Assembly (NCBI RefSeq): GCF_016648105.1 | Contig: NZ_JACVVE010000001.1 | Location: forward strand, 186,001 to 250,000 | Direction of reading: 5' to 3' | Length of the DNA stretch: 64,000 nucleotides | Source of the DNA: Pseudomonas sp. S31 | GTDB taxonomy: Bacteria; Pseudomonadota; Gammaproteobacteria; Pseudomonadales; Pseudomonadaceae | Shown: piece by piece, positions 17,396 to 26,555 of the stretch | Layout of the letters: every line of letters begins with the position of its first letter | Numbering within the stretch: position 1 is the stretch's first letter | Translations under genes and position numbers: made by a program | The notes under the pieces: model-generated | Seen by the model: only the letters and a program-made list of their open reading frames with translations | What the model was told of the DNA's origin: nothing | The model's database searches: none

Positions 17396-18788
17396 TGGTG
17401 GCCTCGTAGAGCGTTTCGCCTGTCCACTCCCCGACTGCAGCACCAGCGTTACTACCTGCGAAGCCAGCTCCCCCCACCAAAACAATTCCGCACATCGGCG
17501 CCGCCAACCCCCTTGTGCCGATCGTCAACACGCTACACAAAGTACCCGATACAAGTGATGTGAGCGCTGCACCGGCACTCGCCCCTGCAACTCCGCCTGT
17601 AAAATTTCCCGCTTCGGTCAAGCGTATTTTCTTGCATTCTTCAGTCTCACCATAACGGCAAACTTCCTGCACCTTCAAATAAGACGACGCGCCACCCAGG
17701 CCAACAGCAGCGTAACCTCCATACTTGATATACTTACCGAGCTTAGCAACTCTCTCCAAGTGTGTGGCGTAGCCAGGAATCTGCCCCGGCGCACCGGCTT
17801 TGCTCCAATGGTGAACAAGGCTTTTGGTAGAAATATTCAAACTCTTTCTGAGTCGCTCGTAGCTTCCGAGATTCAATCGCTTGTTGAGGAATGCCGATCT
17901 CAGCTGTTTGTCCAGCGTCGCTAACAATTCACGTCGCTGAGCGAAGAACCCAGCACTATTCAGATGACCATGCTGCCGAAACTCCCGCTGATGCAGTTGC
18001 TCTATCTTCTTCAACGTCTCTTGGACCTGTTTAAGCCCCTGTTCCAGCCCATCCTTCCCCACACCCATTGACTGACTGGCATCACTGAGCAACCCGGCAA
18101 TCTCCGCCTGGTGCCGCATCATGAAATCGGATTCGGCAAAATCGAGGGCAGCCAGGGCACGCCGTGCGTGCTCGGCAGCCGCCATCAGTTCACCCTCCTC
18201 GCGGGTGCAGGCATCTCCGTAGTCCGGGTCACCGATGACGAAGATCTCCCCAGCCTTGAAGCCATGTTCGAATGTGGGGTTCAGACGCCGCAGATACGAA
18301 ATCGGCAGGGTGGAGTCGTATTCTGCGAGCTCCAGCAATACGTGCTGGAACGACATGCTCCGAGGCACTATGTAGAAACCTGGTTGCACAATACCGCGTG
18401 CCGATTCCATTCGCGCCAACGGGAGCTCGGGGCTCAGGCTGCCGCTGCCTGCCGCCAGCTGGTTAGAGCGGGCGACAATCGGCTGCCTGGCTGGAGGCAT
18501 TTCACCCAGTGGCGCGACGACCCGATTGGTGCCCTCTGGGCAGCCGCAATTCACCAGGGCGCCATCAACGGCCACTGGCTGGCCATCGGAAATGAAATGC
18601 CATACCCCTTCCGCGACCCTGCCTTCCAGCCCGCATAACGGACAAGGGGTGGTCAGGTCTCCCTGCCTCAGTACCAGACGCCCCTCACAGATGTATCCCT
18701 CTCCTGTGGCGATGCAGACGGCCCCTGTGGTGGTGTGGTCACCGTCTACTGCCTGACCCAGACCGTCTATGTTGACGCGCATTGGCAT
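17388..18788 (-). CDS. PAAR-domain type VI secretion effector with glycine-zipper C-terminus
   Basis: Encodes 466 aa. Residues 1-~95 form a PAAR domain that would cap the type VI secretion spike (DGDHTTTGAVCIATGEG, CPLCGLEGRVAEGVWHFISD). Residues ~135-190 resemble a LysM-like linker common in Pseudomonas effectors (GFYIVPRSMSF, LRRLNPTFEHGFKAGEIFVI). A helical region follows, then residues ~394-466 are a Gly/Ala-rich hydrophobic zipper (FTGGVAGASAGAAL, VGGAGFAGSNAGAAVGEWTG), suggesting membrane insertion. No catalytic motif is visible. The 3' part is visibly AT-richer than its surroundings, as expected for a swapped toxin module. No other secretion genes are nearby. Confidence 0.85.
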   Translation of the reverse strand: MPMRVNIDGLGQAVDGDHTTTGAVCIATGEGYICEGRLVLRQGDLTTPCPLCGLEGRVAEGVWHFISDGQPVAVDGALVNCGCPEGTNRVVAPLGEMPPARQPIVARSNQLAAGSGSLSPELPLARMESARGIVQPGFYIVPRSMSFQHVLLELAEYDSTLPISYLRRLNPTFEHGFKAGEIFVIGDPDYGDACTREEGELMAAAEHARRALAALDFAESDFMMRHQAEIAGLLSDASQSMGVGKDGLEQGLKQVQETLKKIEQLHQREFRQHGHLNSAGFFAQRRELLATLDKQLRSAFLNKRLNLGSYERLRKSLNISTKSLVHHWSKAGAPGQIPGYATHLERVAKLGKYIKYGGYAAVGLGGASSYLKVQEVCRYGETEECKKIRLTEAGNFTGGVAGASAGAALTSLVSGTLCSVLTIGTRGLAAPMCGIVLVGGAGFAGSNAGAAVGEWTGETLYEATND

Positions 18789-19106
18789 GTTCCCTTTGCA
18801 TGGATGGATGCCGGGAACCTAGCAGTTGCAGTGGGGTATTTAGTGCGGCGAACAGCAATTAGGAGTAGTCCTACAAATCATAAGGAACTGTCTTTCAGAA
18901 CGAGGCGGATTTGAGGGCCTCTTCGCGGGTAAACCCGCTCCTACAGGTACACCGCCGAACTCGGAAACTCAGGAAATCCTGTAGGAGCGGGTTTACCCGC
19001 GAAGGGGCCAGCGAGGCAGCAAAATTAATACGTACGTACCAATAAAGTAGCCACCGCCGCCGCCGATACACAGGCAAGCCACCTTCCAATTCCAAGGGTC
19101 CACCCC
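18789..19106. other. Intergenic region with a REP pair between PAAR gene and chemoreceptor
   Basis: This 318-bp divergent region holds the REP pair listed separately and presumably both promoters. No ORF or RNA was recognised. Confidence 0.6.
18915..19009. repeat. Inverted pair of Pseudomonas REP elements
   Basis: Two REP copies face each other: 18915-18947 (core TTCGCGGGTAAACCCGCTCC) and 18978-19009 (core GGAGCGGGTTTACCCGCGAA), 30 bp apart. The sequence matches the widespread P. putida-group REP family. Such pairs can fold into a cruciform or act as terminators or gyrase sites. Confidence 0.9.
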
Positions 19107-21251
19107 ATGCCTCTGCGCCAACTTTCCATCCAATGGAAGATCACGCTGCTCGCCGGCCTCTGCCTGGCCGGTATCGTCACCCTGCTCGTCGGCCTTTCGC
19201 TGTACCGCATGGACCACAGCTCCGACTTGGTCAAGGCGAGCAGTTCGCAGATGCTTTCCGAAGCAGCCCAGTCACGGATCGAGTCGCAAGGCCAGGTGCA
19301 GGCGCTGAACATCCGTCGCCAGTTCATGGATGCCTACCAGTACGGGGCTGGTTTCGCCCGGCAGGTGCTGTTCCTGCGCGAACAGGCGGAGAAACGCTTC
19401 ATCGATGCCTTCGACCTGCGCGAGGACATGACTCGCCAGGTGCACGCCGCCCTGCAAGCCAACCCGGAGCTGCTTGGCCTGTCGCTGACCTTCGAGCGCA
19501 ATGCCCTGGACAACAAAGACAGCCTGTTCGCCAACCAGGAAGCGCTTGGCAGCAACGAGACCGGTCGCTTCGCCCTGTATTGGTCGCAGCCTCACGCCGG
19601 CAAGCTGACCGCCATGGCGCTGCCCGAGCGCGACATGGCCAACACCGAGATCGGCGCGGGCGATCAACCTGCCAACGCCTGGTGGGCCTGCCCACGCGAG
19701 ACCGCCAAGGTGTGCGTCACAGAGCCGTATTTCTACGACATCGAGGGCCAACGCGTACTGATGACCAGCATCGCGTTCCCGCTGGTAGCCGAGGGCAAGG
19801 TCATCGCCGTGCTCTCGGTCGACATCAATCTCAATAGTCTGCAGGCCTTGAGCCAGGAAGCCAGCCGCGGGTTGTACGAAGGCCGCACCACGGTGAGCAT
19901 TCTCAGCCCGGCGGGCCTGCTTGCCGGCTACAGTGCCGATGCCAGCAAGCTGGCCCAACGCTTGGAACAGGTCGACCCGCGGCAGGGGGCCGAGCTGGTG
20001 CGCAAACTGGCCGAGGGCAAGCTGAGCATCACTCACGATCAGCAGCGGATGAAAGTGCTGGGCGCCTTCTCGCCGATCCCGGGCAGCAAGCCTTGGGGGG
20101 TGTTGCTGGATGTTCCGGAGGATGCCCTCACCGGCCCGGCCGACGCCCTCAAGCACGAACTCGATGAGCTGAACACCAGCGGCACCCTGCTCGAACTGGG
20201 CCTGGGCCTGGCTGCGGCGGTGCTCGGCCTGCTGATGATCTGGCTGATGGCCCGCGGCGTGACCCGGCCGATCCTCGGTGTGGCCGCCATGCTCAAGGAC
20301 ATCGCCAGCGGCGAAGGCGACCTGACCCGCCGCCTCGACTACACCAAGCAGGACGAACTGGGCGAGCTGGCCAGCTGGTTCAACCGCTTCCTCGACAAGC
20401 TGCAACCGACCATCGCCGAGGTCAAGCGTTCGGTACAGGATGCCCGTGGCACCGCCGACCGCTCATCGGCCATCGCCACCGAGACCAGCGCCGGCATGGA
20501 GCAGCAGTACCGTCAGGTCGACCAGGTGGCCACGGCGTCCAACGAGATGAGCGCCACCGCCCAGGACGTCGCCCGCAGTGCCGCTCAAGCCGCCCAGGCA
20601 GCCCGTGAAGCCGACCAGGCGACCCGCGAAGGCCTGGCGGTGATAGAACGCACCACCCGCAGCATCGACAGCCTGGCTGCGGAAATGGCCAATGCCATGG
20701 CCGAGGTGGAGGGCCTGGCGCACAACAGCGAGCGCATCGGCTCGGTGCTCGAGGTGATCCGCTCGATCGCCGAGCAGACCAACCTGCTGGCCCTCAACGC
20801 CGCCATCGAGGCGGCCCGTGCCGGTGAAGCCGGGCGCGGCTTCGCCGTGGTCGCCGACGAGGTGCGCAACCTGGCACGCCGCACCCAGGAATCGGTGGAG
20901 GAAACCCGCCAGGTCATCGAGACCCTGCAGAGCGGTACCCGCGAAGTGGTCGACGCGATGGACAACAGCCACCGCCAGGCCCAAGGCGGCGTCGAGCAGG
21001 TCGGCCAGGCGGTTAGCGCATTGCAGCGCATCGGCCAGGCCGTGACGGTGATCACCGACATGAACCTGCAGATCGCTTCGGCCGCCGAGGAGCAGAGCGC
21101 GGTGGCCGAGGAGATCAACAACAATGTCGCAACCATCCGCGATGTCACCGAGTCGCTGTCGGGCCAGGCCAACGAGTCGGCACGCGTCAGCCAGTCGCTG
21201 AACAGCCTGGCCAACCAACAGCAGGCGCTGATGGACCAGTTCCGCGTCTGA
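19107..21251 (+). CDS. Methyl-accepting chemotaxis protein with large periplasmic sensor
   Basis: Encodes 714 aa. TM1 lies at ~9-31, a periplasmic ligand domain of ~320 residues follows (dCache-sized, with [20 protein letters not shown] and [14 protein letters not shown]), then TM2 near 361-386, a HAMP domain and a cytoplasmic signalling hairpin with the conserved tip [19 protein letters not shown] near 556-575. The ligand domain carries CPRETAKVC, with two cysteines that may form a disulfide. Its ligand cannot be read from sequence; the neighbouring betaine-type transporter genes make a quaternary amine possible but unproven. Confidence 0.92.
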   Translation: MPLRQLSIQWKITLLAGLCLAGIVTLLVGLSLYRMDHSSDLVKASSSQMLSEAAQSRIESQGQVQALNIRRQFMDAYQYGAGFARQVLFLREQAEKRFIDAFDLREDMTRQVHAALQANPELLGLSLTFERNALDNKDSLFANQEALGSNETGRFALYWSQPHAGKLTAMALPERDMANTEIGAGDQPANAWWACPRETAKVCVTEPYFYDIEGQRVLMTSIAFPLVAEGKVIAVLSVDINLNSLQALSQEASRGLYEGRTTVSILSPAGLLAGYSADASKLAQRLEQVDPRQGAELVRKLAEGKLSITHDQQRMKVLGAFSPIPGSKPWGVLLDVPEDALTGPADALKHELDELNTSGTLLELGLGLAAAVLGLLMIWLMARGVTRPILGVAAMLKDIASGEGDLTRRLDYTKQDELGELASWFNRFLDKLQPTIAEVKRSVQDARGTADRSSAIATETSAGMEQQYRQVDQVATASNEMSATAQDVARSAAQAAQAAREADQATREGLAVIERTTRSIDSLAAEMANAMAEVEGLAHNSERIGSVLEVIRSIAEQTNLLALNAAIEAARAGEAGRGFAVVADEVRNLARRTQESVEETRQVIETLQSGTREVVDAMDNSHRQAQGGVEQVGQAVSALQRIGQAVTVITDMNLQIASAAEEQSAVAEEINNNVATIRDVTESLSGQANESARVSQSLNSLANQQQALMDQFRV

Positions 21252-21259
21252 TGCGTCCC

Positions 21260-21280
21260 GCGGGGCCCGCGCGGCCCCGC
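21260..21280 (+). terminator. GC hairpin after chemoreceptor gene
   Basis: GCGGGGCC-CGCGC-GGCCCCGC is a perfect 8-bp stem 8 bp after the stop codon. No T-run is present, so termination is inferred. Confidence 0.45.
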
Positions 21281-21336
21281 AACCCTCGTCGTCTACACTT
21301 TTTCGGACCGCAAGGATCCGCAAGCGACGAGGGCTC

Positions 21337-22353
21337 ATGAAAACGATTCCCACCCTGCTGGCCGGCCTGCTGCTGGGCGTCGGCCTGGCCAGCACCGACA
21401 CCGCCGCCTCGAAAGACCCAGCTGCCCCCATCCACTTCGGCGCCATCGGCTGGGAAAGCGGCGCCTTCACCACTGAAATCCTGCGCTTGATCGCCGAGCA
21501 CGGCTACGGCTATGCAACCGACACTCTCCCCGGCAGCACCGTGAGCATGGAAGTCGCCCTCGCGCGCAACGATCTGCAAGTCATTGCCGAGGAATGGGCC
21601 GGACGCAGCCCCGCCTGGGTCAAGGCCGAGCAGGCCGGCCAGGTGTTCGCCCTGGGCGACACGGTGAAAAACGCCGAGGAAGGCTGGTGGGTGCCTACCT
21701 ATGTGATCAAGGGCGACCCCGCCCGTGGCCTCAAGCCGCTTGCGCCCGAGCTGCGCAGCGTCGATGACCTCAAGCGCTACCCACAGGTGTTCCGTGACCC
21801 CGAATCGCCTGACAGGGGCCGCTTTCTCAACAGCCCGAGCGGCTGGACCTCGGAAACGGTCAACAGCCAGAAACTCAAGGCCTACGGGCTCGACGGCCTG
21901 TACAACAACTTTCGCAGCGGTTCCGGCGCCGCGCTGGATGCCGAGATCGCCTCCTCCATCCGCCGCGGCCAGCCGGTGCTGTTCTACTACTGGAGCCCTT
22001 CACCGTTGATCGGCCGCTACGACCTGATGCGCCTGGCAGAGCCTGCCTATGATGCCAAAGCCTGGGCCACCCTGATGGATGCCAGAAACCCGAACCCGCA
22101 GGGCAGCCAATCGCTGCCGGCAAAACTGTCGATCGGCGTGTCCAAGGCGTTTCGCGAGGGCTACCCAGACCTGGTGGCCGTGTTCGAGAACGTCGACCTG
22201 CCCATCGATCGCCTGAACAAGGCGTTGGCACAGATGAACGAAACCCGCCAACCACCGCGAGAAGCCGCGAAGGCCTTCCTGCGTGCCAACCCGGACGTGT
22301 GGAAGCCCTGGCTGCCGGCCGAGCACGCGGCCAAGGTGGAGGCCGGCCTATGA
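21337..22353 (+). CDS. ProX/OpuAC-type periplasmic glycine betaine/choline-binding protein
   Basis: Encodes 338 aa with an N-terminal signal peptide (MKTIPTLLAGLLLGVGLAS). It matches the substrate-binding family for glycine betaine, choline or carnitine ABC importers (HFGAIGWESGAFTTEILRLI, EEWAGRSPAWVKAE, FYYWSPSPLIGRYDL). Several tryptophans that would form an aromatic cage for a quaternary amine are present. The stop overlaps the start of the permease gene (ATGA), so the two are coupled. No ATPase gene follows. Confidence 0.88.
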   Translation: MKTIPTLLAGLLLGVGLASTDTAASKDPAAPIHFGAIGWESGAFTTEILRLIAEHGYGYATDTLPGSTVSMEVALARNDLQVIAEEWAGRSPAWVKAEQAGQVFALGDTVKNAEEGWWVPTYVIKGDPARGLKPLAPELRSVDDLKRYPQVFRDPESPDRGRFLNSPSGWTSETVNSQKLKAYGLDGLYNNFRSGSGAALDAEIASSIRRGQPVLFYYWSPSPLIGRYDLMRLAEPAYDAKAWATLMDARNPNPQGSQSLPAKLSIGVSKAFREGYPDLVAVFENVDLPIDRLNKALAQMNETRQPPREAAKAFLRANPDVWKPWLPAEHAAKVEAGL

Positions 22354-23198
22354 GTGGCGGCTTCCCCGAAGCCTTCACGTTGTCGTTTGCCGACACCATC
22401 AATGGCTGGGTCGACTGGCTGGTCGTGCACTATGGCGACCAGCTGCGCAGTGTCTCCGATCGGTTGCTGGCACTGCTGGTAGGCCTGGAAAACCTGCTGC
22501 GCCTGCTGCCCTGGTGGCTGCTGTTGCTGCTGGTCGGGCTGCTGGCCTGGCATGCCAGCCGCAGCCTCTTGCGCAGCATCGGGCTGGTCGCCTTGCTGGG
22601 ATTCATCGGCACGCTCGGGCTGTGGGACAAGCTGTTGCAGACCTTGGCCCTGGTACTGGTGAGCACGGGTTTGTGCGTGCTGGTGGGCGTGCCACTGGGC
22701 ATTCTCCTGGCCACCCGCCCGCTGGCCCGGCGCCTGGTGCTGCCGGTGCTGGACGTCATGCAGACCTTGCCGGCGTTCGTCTACCTGATCCCGGTGCTGA
22801 TGCTGTTTGGCCTGGGCAAGGTGCCGGCGGTTTTCGCCACGCTCATCTACGCCCTGCCGCCACTGGTACGGCTGACCGAACTGGGCCTTGGGCAAATCGA
22901 CCCATCACTGCTCAAGGCCGCCCACGGCCTTGGCGCCAATCGCTGGCAGCGCCTGCGCCGGGTAGCCTTGCCCCTGGCGTTGCCAAGTATCATGGCTGGG
23001 CTCAACCAGTCGGTGATGATGGCGCTGTCGATGGTGGTGGTGGCATCGATGATTGGCGCCCGCGGCCTGGGCGAAGATGTGCTGGCCGGCATCCAGACGC
23101 TCAACGTCGGCCAGGGCGTGGAGGCTGGGCTGGCGATCGTCGCGCTGGCCATGGTCATCGACCGCATCAGCCAGGCCTATGGCCGCACGCGGCACTGA
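22350..23198 (+). CDS. ProW-type ABC transporter permease
   Basis: Encodes 282 aa with about 6-7 membrane segments. The conserved permease region is present (MQTLPAFVYLIPVLMLFGLG, EAA-type loop KAAHGLGANRWQRLRRVALP, SMVVVASMIGARGLGEDVL). The ATG at 22350 overlaps the ProX-like stop; the frame is open to 22299 but that part overlaps the previous gene. The expected ProV ATPase gene is absent both before and after, so the permease must use an ATPase encoded elsewhere. Confidence 0.9.
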   Translation: MSGGFPEAFTLSFADTINGWVDWLVVHYGDQLRSVSDRLLALLVGLENLLRLLPWWLLLLLVGLLAWHASRSLLRSIGLVALLGFIGTLGLWDKLLQTLALVLVSTGLCVLVGVPLGILLATRPLARRLVLPVLDVMQTLPAFVYLIPVLMLFGLGKVPAVFATLIYALPPLVRLTELGLGQIDPSLLKAAHGLGANRWQRLRRVALPLALPSIMAGLNQSVMMALSMVVVASMIGARGLGEDVLAGIQTLNVGQGVEAGLAIVALAMVIDRISQAYGRTRH

Positions 23199-23278
23199 GT
23201 CGTCAATCATGCCCGGGCAGGCCAAGTCGATTGCGTTTGGCTAGACTGTGATTCAGCCCACAGTTCGAGAGCTCGACC

Positions 23279-23890
23279 ATGCGCCTGACGGGGATGGTGA
23301 TCGGCTTGACCGCAGCCTTGCTGGCTACCCCCCTGGCCGCCGCCGAGACGGCCAAGGCGGCTGTCGCCGAAGACAAGGCCGAGGCCCTCGAGGAAAAGGT
23401 GGTGGAAGACGCCGCGCCACCCAAGCCGCGGGAAAAACTGACCACGGGCGAGGTGCACGCCGTGGACCCGGCTGGCCAGTCGCCGCTGGATGACAGCATC
23501 ACCTGCCTGGCCCGGACCATCTACTGGGAAGCCAAGGGCGCCGACGACAAGGACATGGGCGCGGTGGCCAGCGTGGTGCTCAATCGGCTGGGGCACGACG
23601 GTTTCCCCGACACGGTCTGTGGTGTGGTCAAACAAGGCGTCGAGACCCGCGCGTGCCAATTTTCCTGGTGGTGCGACGGTCGCCCCGATCAGGTCGAGGA
23701 ACCTCAGCGGTACGACATCGCCAAGGAGATCGCGCGCAAAGCGCTCAACCAGCAACTCAAGGACCCCACCGGGGGCGCCCTCTACTTCCACGACCGTCAG
23801 GTCCACCCGGACTGGACCAGGGCCTACCGCAAGACCGCCGAGACCCGCCACTTCATTTTCTACAAGCCGAACCAGGCCCTCGCCCGCTGA
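23279..23890 (+). CDS. SleB/CwlJ-family cell-wall hydrolase
   Basis: Encodes 203 aa. A signal peptide (residues 1-~22, ending PLAAAE) is followed by a charged linker rich in A, K and E, and then the hydrolase domain (residues ~70-195): CLARTIYWEAKGADDKDMGA with the likely catalytic Glu, VVLNRLGHDGFPDTVCGVVK, CQFSWWCDG and GGALYFHD. These are hallmarks of the SleB family of peptidoglycan-cleaving enzymes, which also occurs in non-sporeformers. It probably acts on peptidoglycan in the periplasm. It is a single gene. Confidence 0.88.
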   Translation: MRLTGMVIGLTAALLATPLAAAETAKAAVAEDKAEALEEKVVEDAAPPKPREKLTTGEVHAVDPAGQSPLDDSITCLARTIYWEAKGADDKDMGAVASVVLNRLGHDGFPDTVCGVVKQGVETRACQFSWWCDGRPDQVEEPQRYDIAKEIARKALNQQLKDPTGGALYFHDRQVHPDWTRAYRKTAETRHFIFYKPNQALAR

Positions 23891-24137
23891 TCCGCAACGC
23901 CAACGGAACAGCCAACCCCAGGCATGGTCGATGAAACAAGGCAGTGCGCCAGATAGCAACAAGAATGATTCAAAAAATGTCGCACTTTTCCTACCCTGGG
24001 TGGTCTACTCATGCTTTTGCCGCCAACACCCTTTGCCGGCCTTTCTTTTGCTTTGCACATGACCGGGGCCAAAAGCCACGGGCTTGTGTAGGATGAGCAG
24101 CGCACACCACGACGCTGCCAGTCATAGGGAGATCCAC

Positions 24138-24989
24138 ATGCGCGTCCTGTCATCCGTTGCCGCCTTGTCGGCAGGGCTGGTCGTCTCGACCGCGGCCCTG
24201 GCCATTACCGGCGAAGAGGCGCAACTGATCGATTCGATCAACGTCTACCGCAGCCAGGCCCAGCCCTGCGGCGGCGAAGCGTCGCTGGAACTGCCCCCGC
24301 TCAACAGTGACACCCGACTGGCCCTGTCGCCAGAGGGCACCCGTGACCTGCAGCAGGCCATGACCCGCGCCGCGTACCCGATGGTCAACGTCCAGGCCAT
24401 CAGCCTGTCCGGCCCTCGCGACGCCCGCGCGGCCATGCATGCCATCGAGGAAAGCTTCTGCCAGGTGGTGCTCGACCCGCAATTCGTCGATATCGGCGTC
24501 AGCCAGGAAGGCCGCGACTGGCGCATCGTGCTGGCCCGCCCGCTGCTCAGCGGGCGCCTGGGCGACTGGCAGGCCGAGGGGCAGAAAGTGCTGCAAGAGG
24601 TCAACGCCGCACGCAAGGTCCCACGCCAATGCGGTGGCCAGCCGTTCGCCGCCGCCCCGGCCCTGACCTGGAACACCACCCTGGCCGGCGTGGCGGCCAA
24701 CCACACCCGGGCCATGGCGAACCAGAACTTCTTCGACCATATCGACCACGACAACCGCACGCCGGGTGATCGCGCCGAGCTGGCCGGCTACCTGTACCAG
24801 CAGATCGGCGAGAACATCGCCGCCGGCCGCGACACCGCGCGCAAGGTGGTCGATGGCTGGCTGGCCAGCCCAGGCCACTGCGCCACCCTGATGAATCCTG
24901 ATTACCGGGAAATGGGCGCTGCCTACGCAACCGACCCGAAAAGCGACGCAGGTATCTATTGGACCGGCCTGTTCGGTACGCCACAATGA
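24138..24989 (+). CDS. Secreted CAP-domain (SCP/PR-1-like) protein
   Basis: Encodes 283 aa. A signal peptide (MRVLSSVAALSAGLVVSTAALA) leads to an N-terminal region of ~130 residues with two cysteines and a C-terminal CAP domain (~155-280). CAP motifs are visible: AANHTRAMANQNFFDHID, IGENIAAGRDTARKVVDGWL, SPGHCATLMNPDYREMGAAY. The conserved His and Glu residues are kept. Bacterial CAP proteins are secreted and of poorly known function. The ATG at 24138 has AGGGAG eight bases upstream. Confidence 0.88.
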   Translation: MRVLSSVAALSAGLVVSTAALAITGEEAQLIDSINVYRSQAQPCGGEASLELPPLNSDTRLALSPEGTRDLQQAMTRAAYPMVNVQAISLSGPRDARAAMHAIEESFCQVVLDPQFVDIGVSQEGRDWRIVLARPLLSGRLGDWQAEGQKVLQEVNAARKVPRQCGGQPFAAAPALTWNTTLAGVAANHTRAMANQNFFDHIDHDNRTPGDRAELAGYLYQQIGENIAAGRDTARKVVDGWLASPGHCATLMNPDYREMGAAYATDPKSDAGIYWTGLFGTPQ

Positions 24990-25050
24990 CCACGCCGGGC
25001 ACTCGCCCGGTCTTCATTGGCCGTACATGACCGCAAAGGGCTGACCGCAC

Positions 25051-25662
25051 ATGGCACTCGACACCTGGCTCATCTACCTGCTCGCCAGCATTGGCTTGTC
25101 CCTCACCCCAGGCCCCAACAGCTTGCTGGCCCTGACCCACGGCGCGATCTACGGGGCGCGGCGCACGCTGTTCACCATCGCGGGCGGGATGATCGGCTTC
25201 AGTGCCCTGATCGCCCTGGCCATGTTCGGCCTGACCGCCCTGCTGCAAACCAGCGCCTCGGTGCTGACCGTCCTCAAGTGGGTGGGCGGCGCCTACCTGG
25301 TGTGGCTCGGTATCCAGCTGTGGCGCAGCCCCGCCCTGCACCTGGAAAGCACCGCGCAGGCGGCCCAGTTGAGCAATGCCGGGCTGCTACGCCAGGGCCT
25401 GCTGTCGGCCATGGCCAACCCCAAGGTCCTGCTGTTCTACGGTGCGTTCCTGCCACAGTTCATCGACCCGCAACGCGGCCTGCTGGTGCAGTTCGTGGTA
25501 ATGGCGGCGACCTTCGCCGGCGTGGAATGCCTGGTCGAGTACCTGCTGGCACGCATGGCCTTCCGTATCCGGCCCTGGCTGGCCCGAGGTGGCAAGCGCT
25601 TCAACCGCTGCTGCGGCAGTCTTTTCGCGCTGATCGGGGTGGCGCTGCCGCTGGGGCGCTGA
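25051..25662 (+). CDS. LysE/RhtB-family amino-acid exporter
   Basis: Encodes 203 aa with about six membrane segments. The family signature SLTPGPNSLLALTHGAIYGA is in helix 1, and AMANPKVLLFYGAFLPQFID lies mid-protein. RhtB-type proteins export amino acids such as homoserine, threonine or leucine; the substrate here is unknown. It is a single gene. Confidence 0.88.
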   Translation: MALDTWLIYLLASIGLSLTPGPNSLLALTHGAIYGARRTLFTIAGGMIGFSALIALAMFGLTALLQTSASVLTVLKWVGGAYLVWLGIQLWRSPALHLESTAQAAQLSNAGLLRQGLLSAMANPKVLLFYGAFLPQFIDPQRGLLVQFVVMAATFAGVECLVEYLLARMAFRIRPWLARGGKRFNRCCGSLFALIGVALPLGR

Positions 25663-25871
25663 GCCTGCGGGAAGATGCTGGCCTTGTGCTCAGGCATCCG
25701 CCGAGGCAGGGTCAGCGCCAGCAGCAGGATGATCCCGAGCATGATCGCCGCCGCACCTATGCCCAGTATCCAAATCAGAGAACGGTCCTACAATCAGCGT
25801 GGACGGTCAAGGAGCGCGGCCGAGGGGCAACGCGTCCATAGTGGAATACCACCTTCCTAGTGAGCTTCCCA

Positions 25872-26219
25872 ATGACACCCACCAACTTGCTGACTCCCCA
25901 CCCCACCCGCGATCCCGCAGCCGCCGAATGGATCGACACCCTGCTGCAACGCCCCGGCCTGCGCATCGAGCGCATCATCTCTCATGGCCAGGCCAGTCCG
26001 CCCGGACTCTGGTACGACCAGCCCGAAGGCGAATGGATCCTCCTGCTCAGCGGCAGCGCTGGCCTGCGTTTCGACGGGGCCGAACACACCTGCCTGTTGG
26101 TCGCCGGTGATTGCCTCGACATCCCTGCCCACTGCCGTCATCGCGTCGAGTGGACTGCCCAGGATACCCCGACCGTGTGGCTGGCAGTGTTCTATGGCGG
26201 CGAAGCCCCCGACGCCTGA
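25872..26219 (+). CDS. Single-domain cupin protein
   Basis: Encodes 115 aa. It has a cupin barrel with PEGEWILLLSGSAGLRFDGA and AGDCLDIPAHCRHRVEW; His and Cys residues in the second motif could bind metal. The ATG at 25872 is preferred over a GTG at 25860. No signal peptide or membrane segment is present. It may be a small enzyme or sensor; the function is unknown. Confidence 0.75.
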   Translation: MTPTNLLTPHPTRDPAAAEWIDTLLQRPGLRIERIISHGQASPPGLWYDQPEGEWILLLSGSAGLRFDGAEHTCLLVAGDCLDIPAHCRHRVEWTAQDTPTVWLAVFYGGEAPDA

Positions 26220-26555
26220 AACGCCTTCAACCACACGGTCCTCGGCCATCGAGTACGGCGATGGCCGCGCGGTCCATGGTCACTGCCGGCTACAGATTCT
26301 GACCACGCCGGGCCTGCATGTCGCTTGCCAGCAGACAGCGAGCCCTGTGATAGACAAAAGTCTAAGTCGTCCCACATACGCAATTGAATCCGTTCATGAA
26401 CAAACGTGCATTTTTAGCCGCTTGATCTAGAGTTTTCAGTGCCTCTTGGTAAGTTCAACTCTGCGACAATCAGCCTCACAAGATTATGTACCAACTTGTT
26501 AATTAGCTTGCTAAGAGCTTAAACTGCGCCGATTCCACCTGCTGAGATTCCTGGC
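26220..26555. other. AT-rich promoter region upstream of the quinoprotein dehydrogenase
   Basis: This 336-bp region is AT-rich in its last ~200 bp. It includes a perfect 12-bp palindrome TTAGCTTGCTAA (26503-26514) about 41 bp before the dehydrogenase start, followed by a near-palindromic CTAAGAGCTTAA. It may be an operator. No coding sequence was found. Confidence 0.5.

Noticed and set aside
25437..25742. Possible small membrane protein (hydrophobic start LGIILLLALTLP) on the minus strand
   Set aside because: Only ~80 bp are intergenic; the rest is antisense to the lysE-type gene, and the ATG has no ribosome site.
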